From positions 1 through 6,728 of the forward strand of contig CAYWYS010000070.1 in NCBI GenBank assembly GCA_964462675.1: a stretch of DNA of 6,728 nt. Direction: 5' to 3'. This document shows positions 1 to 6,728 of this stretch, piece after piece. Made by a program: the position numbers and the translations under genes. Each line of letters begins with the position of its first letter. Position 1 is the stretch's first letter. Origin of the DNA: XN24 sp964462675. Lineage in GTDB: Bacteria; Pseudomonadota; Gammaproteobacteria; Steroidobacterales; XN24. The notes beneath the pieces are model-generated. The model had not been told where the DNA came from, made no database searches, and saw only the letters and a program-made list of their open reading frames with translations.

Positions 1-8
1 CCCACCGG

Positions 9-1006
9 CTAGCCAGCCGCCCACAAGCTGCGGATCGCGGCGATGCCCTGCGCGCCTGCGGCCCACGCGGTCTCGAGGTCCGCCGGACTCACGCCGCCGA
101 TCGCATAGACCGGCACCGGGACATCAACGACCAGGTCCGCGAATGCCTCCCAGCCGAGCCCTGCCGCGCCCGGATGACTGGCCGTCGGCCGGACGCTGCC
201 GAGAAACGCGTAATCGACCCCGGCGGCCTGCGCGGCATCGAGCTCTGCAGCGTCGTGGCACGAGGCGCCGAACCACATCTCGTCGGGCACGGGCCGGCCG
301 GCCAGGCCTCGCAGGCAGCGCGCCGGCACGTGCAGTCCGGCCACGGCGTCGCCAAGCCGGGCCCGCAATGCCGGCGGCGGCTCGAGCAACAGCGGCGCCA
401 GCAGCGCGGGGTCGCCATGCAGCAGCAGGCGCGCGCCGCTGCCCTCGATCCGGCACGCGGCGCCGGCGGCCAGCTCGAGCAGCGCCCCGGCGTCGAGGTC
501 GGGACGCCGCAGGCAGATCAGGCCGATGTCGCGCGCCGCCGCGGCCTCGAGCGCGTCGAGAAAGGCGCCTTCGCCCTCGGGTGCGGCCGGCGGCGTCACC
601 ATCACCACGGCGGGCAGGCGCACGGCGTTGACGATCACGGCGTCGGCCGGCAGCAGGCCGACCTGCAACAGCTCCCCGGGCGCATGCCAGGCCAGCGCCT
701 GGCCCTCGCGGCCGTGCGGTTCGCCCTGCCAGCGGGTGACGCGCCAGGCGTCGAGGTCGACCTCGAGCTCAGGATAGCGATGCAGGTAGCGGATCAGCGG
801 CCGCGCGGCCTCGACGTGGATGCCGAGTTCCTCGTCGAGTTCGCGCGCGAGGCCGGCGAGGCGCGCCTCGCCGCCGTGCAGCTTGCCGCCGGGGAATTCC
901 CAGGCGCCGGCCAGGCTCTTGCCGGGCGGGCGCTGCGCGATCAGCACGCGGCCGGCGGGATCCTCGAGGACGGCGGCGACGACATGGATGCGCGGGCTCG
1001 GCGCGC

Positions 1007-1010
<4 letters not shown>
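9..1010 (-). CDS. mutT: MutT-type Nudix hydrolase fused to a ThiE/TenI-like domain
   Basis: Two-domain protein of about 333 residues if translation begins at CTG 1010-1008. The N-terminal half (residues ~7-130) is a MutT-like Nudix domain expected to hydrolyse oxidised nucleotides such as 8-oxo-dGTP. The full Nudix box is present at residues ~42-64 (GX5EX7REUXEEXGU, including RELDEELGI), preceded by WEFPGGK. The C-terminal half (~132-333) follows the thiamine phosphate synthase TIM-barrel pattern: ICLRRPD, GLHVPA, FGASCHDAAEL, GVDYAFLGSVRPT and VPVYAIGG. Several ThiE active-site positions differ: the Lys of QLREK is Pro, and the TxTK Lys is replaced in PTASHPG. TMP synthase activity is therefore doubtful; a TenI-like or regulatory role is an inference. 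The same fusion follows secA in other gammaproteobacteria, in the place of E. coli mutT. Start unresolved: there is no in-frame ATG, GTG or TTG near the domain. CTG is preferred because CTGA overlaps the secA TGA by 4 nt, implying translational coupling. The stop TAG is at 11-9. Identity is firm; the start is not. Confidence 0.88.
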
Positions 1011-3748
<2,738 letters not shown>

Positions 3749-3757
3749 TACTGGATA

Positions 3758-3761
3758 CCTC
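3758..3761 (-). promoter_or_regulatory. Shine-Dalgarno of secA
   Basis: On the minus strand, GAGG (3761-3758) is followed by a 9-nt spacer and then the GTG start of secA at 3748. It is the only clear purine-rich ribosome binding site ahead of any gene start in the window, and it decides the GTG as the secA start. Confidence 0.7.
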
Positions 3762-3791
3762 GGGGGCGCGCTCGCGGTGGCGGGCGCCCGT

Positions 3792-3815
3792 GGCGATCAA
3801 AGACCGCCTATTTTA
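3792..3815 (-). promoter_or_regulatory. Small hairpin and -10-like box ahead of secA
   Basis: The 69-nt M23-secA gap holds, in minus-strand order, TAAAAT (3815-3810, 5 of 6 matches to the sigma70 -10 consensus) right after the M23 stop codon. It is followed by GGCGGTC-TTT-GATCGCC (3808-3792), which can fold in RNA as a 7-bp stem with one G-U pair and a 3-nt loop. I found no matching -35 hexamer 16-18 nt upstream and no T-run after the stem in the direction of secA. A weak internal promoter or a leader structure for secA are both possible; neither is established. Confidence 0.2.
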
Positions 3816-3817
3816 CC

Positions 3818-4738
3818 TTACTGGACGTACTTGCGCGGATTGGCGACGCGGCCGTTCTCGAGGACCTCGAGATGCACGTGCGGCGCCGTGGAGCGGCCGG
3901 TGGACCCGACCAGCGCGATGGTCTCGCCCTTCTTGACGGCGTCCCCGATGGACACCAGGTTTTCCTTGTTATGGGCGTAGCGGGTGACCAGGCCGTTGCC
4001 GTGGTCGATCTCGACCAGGTTGCCGTAGTTGGCGCGCTTGCCGGAGAAGGTCACGACGCCCGCCGCGATCGCCAGCACGTCGCTGCCCTTCGGGCTGACG
4101 AAATCGAGCCCGCCGTGGAAGGCGCGCTTGCCCGAAAACGGATCCGTCCGGTAGCCGAAGCCCGAGGACATCCAGCCGCTGCGCACCGGACGGCCCTCGA
4201 GCCGCACTTCGTCCGACAGCCGCCGGTTGAACATCAGCGCCTCGAGCACGTCGAGCTGGCGCGAGCGATCCTCGATCTGGTCCTGCAGCTCGTCGAGCAG
4301 CACGATGATTTCGCCGGATTGCAGCGACACGGCGCCTTCCTGGTTGTCCGGGCCGCCCTGCGGCGGCAGGCTGCCGAAATTGAACTCGCCGTCCTCGAGG
4401 CCCGCCATCGTGACCAGCCGCTGGCCCAGCGCGTCGAGCCGAATGATGTGCGCCGACATCTGGCCGAGCCGCACGGCCAGCGCGTCGATGTTGCGCCCGG
4501 CCTGCTCGCGCACGGTCTCGAGCTCCGCCTCCTGGGCCGCCAGCTCGGCGCGCAAGGCGGAGAACAGTTCGGTCTCGGGGGCAGGCTGAAGGATGAGCCG
4601 GCCGATGAGCAGGCCGGCGAAGAAGGTGACCGAGAAGGCGGCCATGACGACGACCGCGATGCCGCTACGGCTCAGCGGGACCTGCAAGGTCCGGCCACGA
4701 CGGGTCGTGAACACAAAAAGGTTCAACGACCTGCCCAT
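3818..4738 (-). CDS. Membrane-anchored M23 family metallopeptidase (LytM-type)
   Basis: A 306-residue protein, probably a periplasmic peptidoglycan endopeptidase or a regulator of one. A positively charged N-terminus (residues 1-24) precedes a single hydrophobic segment at ~25-50, best read as a signal anchor with the rest periplasmic. Residues ~55-110 and ~142-170 are rich in Glu, Leu, Gln and Arg with heptad-like spacing, so coiled coil is likely. The M23 domain fills ~190-306. Its zinc ligands appear intact: His208 and Asp212 in HGGLD, and His289 in the HxH motif HVH. The catalytic-type His256 (RYAHN) and His287 are also present, so unlike EnvC/NlpD-type degenerate LytM proteins this one could be an active hydrolase. 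ATG 4738 is the start, though there is no good Shine-Dalgarno. It is first in the apparent M23-secA-Nudix unit, 69 nt before secA and divergent from the DUF721 gene. The same family occupies this place in Pseudomonas-like genomes. The exact substrate cannot be told from sequence. Confidence 0.93.
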   Translation of the reverse strand: MGRSLNLFVFTTRRGRTLQVPLSRSGIAVVVMAAFSVTFFAGLLIGRLILQPAPETELFSALRAELAAQEAELETVREQAGRNIDALAVRLGQMSAHIIRLDALGQRLVTMAGLEDGEFNFGSLPPQGGPDNQEGAVSLQSGEIIVLLDELQDQIEDRSRQLDVLEALMFNRRLSDEVRLEGRPVRSGWMSSGFGYRTDPFSGKRAFHGGLDFVSPKGSDVLAIAAGVVTFSGKRANYGNLVEIDHGNGLVTRYAHNKENLVSIGDAVKKGETIALVGSTGRSTAPHVHLEVLENGRVANPRKYVQ

Positions 4739-4762
4739 CCGCGGCGATTTCTGGATCCTGGT

Positions 4763-4791
4763 TCCATACTGCTCGGCAGCTCCGCTGTCAT
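4763..4791 (-). promoter_or_regulatory. Predicted sigma70 promoter of the M23-secA-Nudix unit
   Basis: On the minus strand, ATGACA (4791-4786; 5 of 6 matches to TTGACA) is separated by exactly 17 nt from TATGGA (4768-4763; 3 of 6 matches to TATAAT). Transcription would begin around 4755, leaving a leader of about 15-20 nt before the M23 ATG at 4738. It sits in the 145-nt divergent intergenic region where a promoter is required. The prediction was made by eye; a second promoter for the plus-strand gene must also lie in this region. Confidence 0.45.
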
Positions 4792-4813
4792 AAGTCCGGA
4801 CCCGCCAGGGGCA

Positions 4814-4880
4814 CGGGCAGCTCAGACCGGTGGCTTTGCGACGGCGCCTCGCGACGCCTTAGCCTTTTACAAGCTGCCCG
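4814..4880. repeat. 9-bp inverted repeat in the divergent intergenic region
   Basis: CGGGCAGCT (4814-4822) and AGCTGCCCG (4872-4880) form a perfect 9-bp inverted repeat with a 49-nt spacer. It lies just upstream of the DUF721 start and beyond the predicted -35 of the M23-secA promoter. A third, direct copy of the GGCAGCT core is at 4775-4781, inside that promoter's spacer. This could be an operator for a dimeric regulator or chance in GC-rich DNA. Confidence 0.3.
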
Positions 4881-4883
4881 ACT

Positions 4884-5228
4884 ATGCAGCAAAATCGGCC
4901 CAGGCTCAACCCGGAAATTCACATAATTCGCCGCGAACCCAGGCTGCTCAAGGATCTGCTGGCTGGAAACGACCTTTCCCAGCTGGTTTCGCGTGCCCGC
5001 GAGGCCGGGGAACTGGACGCCAGGGTCCGCTCCCTGCTGCCGGAAGCCCTCGCGGTCCATGTCACCGGGGCCGTCCTGCACGAGGACACGGTCGTGGTGC
5101 TGGTCGACAGCGCCGCCTGGGCCAGCCGGCTGCGCTTCCACGCCCCGGAGCTGGTCGAGCGCCTCGCGCCTCGCTATGACGGGGTCGTGACCCGGGTCCG
5201 GGTCAGGGTCCGGCCGGCCGGCGCCTGA
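4884..5228 (+). CDS. dciA: DUF721/DciA-family protein, short form
   Basis: A 114-residue protein that fits the DUF721 (DciA) family, whose characterised members recruit or load the replicative helicase DnaB in bacteria lacking DnaC-type loaders. The matching part is residues ~31-112: LSQLVSRAREAGELD, a LLPEALAVHV segment, then the distinctive strand-helix pair TVVVLVDSAAWASRLRFH (69-86, Trp79) and a Leu/Glu-rich helix, ending in a basic strand VTRVRVRVRP. The usual W-x-x-vvG motif near the domain start is not evident. The protein also stops right after the domain, without the long disordered C-terminal tail of Vibrio-type DciA, so function by homology is less certain than family membership. 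ATG 4884 is the likely start; no Shine-Dalgarno is visible ahead of it. It is the only plus-strand gene, divergent from the M23 gene and convergent with lpxC, with only 5 nt between the stop codons. DUF721 genes sit beside lpxC and secA in related gammaproteobacteria. Confidence 0.8.
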   Translation: MQQNRPRLNPEIHIIRREPRLLKDLLAGNDLSQLVSRAREAGELDARVRSLLPEALAVHVTGAVLHEDTVVVLVDSAAWASRLRFHAPELVERLAPRYDGVVTRVRVRVRPAGA

Positions 5229-5233
5229 GCGCA

Positions 5234-6139
5234 CTACGCGGCGGCGGCGGCGAAGGTGAACGGCGCGTCGCGCTCGTCCTCGAAGGTGACCTCTTCCCAG
5301 GCCGACTCCCGGCGCACCAGCTCGCGCAGCAGCATGTTGTTCAGGCCGTGGCCCGACTTGAAGGCACTGAACTGGCCGATGATGCTGTGGCCGACCAGGT
5401 ACAGGTCGCCGATCGCGTCGAGGATCTTGTGGCGCACGAACTCGTTCTCGTAGCGCAGGCCGTCGTCGTTGAGGATCCGGTAATCGTCGAGCACGATGGC
5501 GTTGTCGAGGCTGCCGCCGCGGCCGAGGTTCATCGCGCGCAGGAATTCCATGTCGCGCATGAAGCCGAAGGTCCGCGCGCGGCTGACTTCCCGGAGGAAC
5601 GAGGTCGCCGAGAAATCCATCGAGGCGCGCTGCAGGTGCCGCTTGAACACCGGGTGGTCGAACTCGATCTCGAAATCGATCTTGAAGCCGTCGAAGGGCG
5701 TGAACCGCGCCCACTTGTCGCCATCGCGCACTTCCACCGGGCGGCGGATGCGGATGAAGCGCTTCGCGGCGCCCTGCTCGTCGATGCCGGCCGACTGGAT
5801 CAGGAACACGAAGGGGCCGGCGCTGCCGTCCATGATCGGCACCTCGGAGGCCGACAGCTCGACGGTCGCATTGTCGATGCCGAGGCCGGCGAAGGCCGAC
5901 ATCAGGTGCTCGATCGTCGCGACCCGGACGCCGTCTTTTTTCAGCACGGTGCCGAGCGTCGTTTCGCCGACCAGCATGCAGTCGCCGCGAATCTCGTTCG
6001 GCGGCTCGAGGTCGGTGCGCCGGAACACGATGCCGGCATTGACCGGGGCCGGCCCGAGGGTCATCAGGACCTTCTCGCCGGTATGCAGGCCCACGCCGGT
6101 CGCCCGGATGGTGTTGCTAAGCGTCCGCTGTCTGAGCAT
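5234..6139 (-). CDS. lpxC: UDP-3-O-acyl-N-acetylglucosamine deacetylase LpxC
   Basis: LpxC is a cytoplasmic zinc amidase that performs the first committed step of lipid A synthesis, removing acetate from UDP-3-O-acyl-GlcNAc. At 301 residues it is near the E. coli length (305), and its key residues fall one position earlier than in E. coli: Glu77 and His78 (IEHLMSA), zinc ligands His237 and Asp241 in EFVRHKILDAIGD, and catalytic-type His264 in SGHGLNN. The N-terminal pattern RQRTLSNTIRATGVGLHTG is canonical and fixes ATG 6139 as the start. A TTG 36 nt further upstream would add 12 residues that do not look like LpxC. No clear Shine-Dalgarno is present. The C-terminus ends in five alanines after FTF, a non-polar tail reminiscent of FtsH-type degrons, although it differs from the E. 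coli LpxC tail. It lies 98 nt after ftsZ and is convergent with the DUF721 gene. It could be read from ftsZ transcripts, from its own promoter, or both. Confidence 0.98.
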   Translation of the reverse strand: MLRQRTLSNTIRATGVGLHTGEKVLMTLGPAPVNAGIVFRRTDLEPPNEIRGDCMLVGETTLGTVLKKDGVRVATIEHLMSAFAGLGIDNATVELSASEVPIMDGSAGPFVFLIQSAGIDEQGAAKRFIRIRRPVEVRDGDKWARFTPFDGFKIDFEIEFDHPVFKRHLQRASMDFSATSFLREVSRARTFGFMRDMEFLRAMNLGRGGSLDNAIVLDDYRILNDDGLRYENEFVRHKILDAIGDLYLVGHSIIGQFSAFKSGHGLNNMLLRELVRRESAWEEVTFEDERDAPFTFAAAAA

Positions 6140-6144
6140 CGCGC

Positions 6145-6158
6145 CAAAATAACATAAT
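6145..6158 (-). promoter_or_regulatory. AT-rich patch with -10-like box ahead of lpxC
   Basis: Directly before the lpxC start, the minus strand holds GATTATGTTATTTT, an AT island in otherwise very GC-rich sequence. TATGTT (6156-6151) matches 4 of 6 positions of TATAAT, but no convincing -35 lies 16-18 nt upstream. It could be an lpxC-specific promoter giving a very short leader, or simply an unstructured ribosome entry region that replaces the missing Shine-Dalgarno. Confidence 0.22.
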
Positions 6159-6175
6159 CGGACAGGCGCACCCAA

Positions 6176-6224
6176 GCGGACGCCGCCGGGGGGAGAAGAG
6201 CGGGGCTCCCCCGAAGGCGTCCGC
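6176..6224 (-). terminator. Long GC-rich hairpin between ftsZ and lpxC, possible weak terminator or attenuator
   Basis: A perfect 9-bp outer stem, GCGGACGCC (6176-6184) with GGCGTCCGC (6216-6224), encloses a 7-bp inner stem, GGGGGAG (6189-6195) with CTCCCCC (6206-6212), around a 10-nt loop. The asymmetric internal bulges are 4 and 3 nt. It begins 14 nt after the ftsZ stop codon. No T-run follows on the minus strand, so it is not a standard intrinsic terminator. It may reduce read-through into lpxC or protect the ftsZ mRNA 3' end. Confidence 0.4.
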
Positions 6225-6237
6225 CTGGCCCGGGCCG

Positions 6238-6728
6238 TCAGTCGGCCTGGCGGCGCAGGAAGGCCGGGATGTCAAGCAGGTCGGCGTCCGTTCCGCCCCG
6301 GTAGTCGTAGCTCTGGCCAACGGCCCGCTTCGGCACCTCCAGCTCGTCGAGCTCGTCGTTGTGGCGACGTCCGCCCGGCGGCGAGTCGAGGTCGTTGTAG
6401 TTGACCGGGCCGGTGCTGCGGCTGACCCGCGAGGTCCGCCGGGTCGCCACCGCGATCAGCTCGGGCTGCCGCTGCCGGCTGCTCACCGCGCTGCCGAGTC
6501 CGGTCGCGACGACCGTGACGCGGATCTCGCCTTTCATGTCCGGGTCGATGACCGTGCCGAGCACCACCGTCGCGTCGTCGGAGGCGCGCTCCTTGACGAC
6601 GTTGCCGACCTCGTCGAACTCGCCGATCGACAGGTCCTCCCCGGCCGTGACGTTGACGAGGATGCCCTTGGCGCCCTCGAGGTTGATGTCCTCGAGCAGC
6701 GGGCTGGAGATGGCCGCCTCGGCCGCCT
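6238..6728 (-). CDS. ftsZ: Cell division protein FtsZ, C-terminal part (runs off the window edge)
   Basis: FtsZ is the tubulin-like GTPase that polymerises into the division ring. Only the last 162 residues are in the window; the GTP-binding domain with its tubulin signature lies beyond 6728. The visible part begins AAEAAISSPLLEDINLEGAK and continues GILVNVTAGEDLSIGEF, which is the C-terminal subdomain of the tubulin fold. A variable linker of about 60 residues, rich in Arg, Ser, Asp and Pro, follows. The protein ends with the conserved C-terminal peptide LLDIPAFLRRQAD, nearly identical to the E. coli LDIPAFLRKQAD that binds FtsA and ZipA. The stop TGA is at 6240-6238. It is the last gene of the dcw cluster here and lies just upstream of lpxC, as in many gammaproteobacteria. 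Nothing looks broken; the truncation is only the window edge. Confidence 0.97.
   Translation of the reverse strand, partial: AAEAAISSPLLEDINLEGAKGILVNVTAGEDLSIGEFDEVGNVVKERASDDATVVLGTVIDPDMKGEIRVTVVATGLGSAVSSRQRQPELIAVATRRTSRVSRSTGPVNYNDLDSPPGGRRHNDELDELEVPKRAVGQSYDYRGGTDADLLDIPAFLRRQAD

Noticed and set aside
4836..4865. TTGCGA with TAGCCT (18-nt spacer) as a plus-strand promoter for the DUF721 gene
   Set aside because: The -35 is acceptable, but the -10 matches only 3 of 6 positions and the spacing is long. A promoter must exist in this region, but I cannot place it with confidence.
5496..6157. Plus-strand open frames across lpxC
   Set aside because: They are antisense shadows of a fully conserved LpxC and have no recognisable domain.
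6140..6175. TTG start that would add 12 residues to LpxC
   Set aside because: The ATG at 6139 gives the canonical LpxC N-terminus and normal length; the extra residues do not look like the family and overlap the AT-rich patch and the edge of the hairpin.
6227..6236. GGCCCGGGCC perfect 10-bp palindrome just after the ftsZ stop
   Set aside because: Short self-complementary GC strings are common at this base composition, and it has no loop or T-run; it is not listed as a separate element.

Overview
The window is a high-GC (roughly two thirds or more G+C by eye) chromosomal segment from a gammaproteobacterium. It is the distal end of the division and cell-wall (dcw) cluster and what follows it. 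On the minus strand the order is ftsZ (3' part only), lpxC, an M23 metallopeptidase, secA and a MutT-type Nudix/ThiE-like fusion. One small DUF721/DciA-family gene lies on the plus strand between lpxC and the peptidase. This order (ftsZ-lpxC-DUF721-M23-secA-Nudix, no secM) resembles what I recall from Pseudomonas and xanthomonad-type genomes rather than the E. coli order ftsZ-lpxC-secM-secA-mutT. Together with the high GC it suggests the Xanthomonadales/Lysobacterales or a neighbouring deep gammaproteobacterial order. I cannot name the genus from sequence alone.

Layout, in the minus-strand direction of transcription: FtsZ C-terminal domain, linker and C-terminal peptide (6728 to 6238); a 98-nt gap holding a long GC-rich hairpin and an AT-rich patch; LpxC (6139 to 5234); 5 nt; the convergent plus-strand DUF721 gene (4884 to 5228); a 145-nt divergent intergenic region with the best promoter candidate in the window; the M23 peptidase (4738 to 3818); a 69-nt gap with a small hairpin and a clear Shine-Dalgarno; SecA (3748 to 1007); and the Nudix/ThiE-like gene (about 1010 to 9), which overlaps the SecA stop codon. 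Coding density is very high and no stretch longer than about 150 nt lacks a gene. I saw no tRNA, rRNA, CRISPR array, insertion sequence or phage gene.

The genes cover envelope growth and housekeeping. FtsZ forms the division ring, LpxC commits UDP-GlcNAc derivatives to lipid A, and the membrane-anchored M23 protein probably cuts or regulates peptidoglycan. SecA drives protein export, the Nudix protein probably sanitises oxidised nucleotides, and the DUF721 protein is probably a replicative-helicase loader of the DciA type. All visible catalytic motifs in LpxC, SecA, the M23 protein and the Nudix domain look intact. The ThiE-like half of the fusion looks degenerate as a thiamine phosphate synthase.

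I do not see an undescribed multi-gene system here. The points most worth a second look are local: the missing conventional start codon of the Nudix fusion (a CTGA overlap with the secA stop), the all-alanine C-terminus of LpxC, the ftsZ-lpxC hairpin, the repeated GGCAGCT motif in the divergent promoter region, and the lack of a SecM-like gene ahead of secA.
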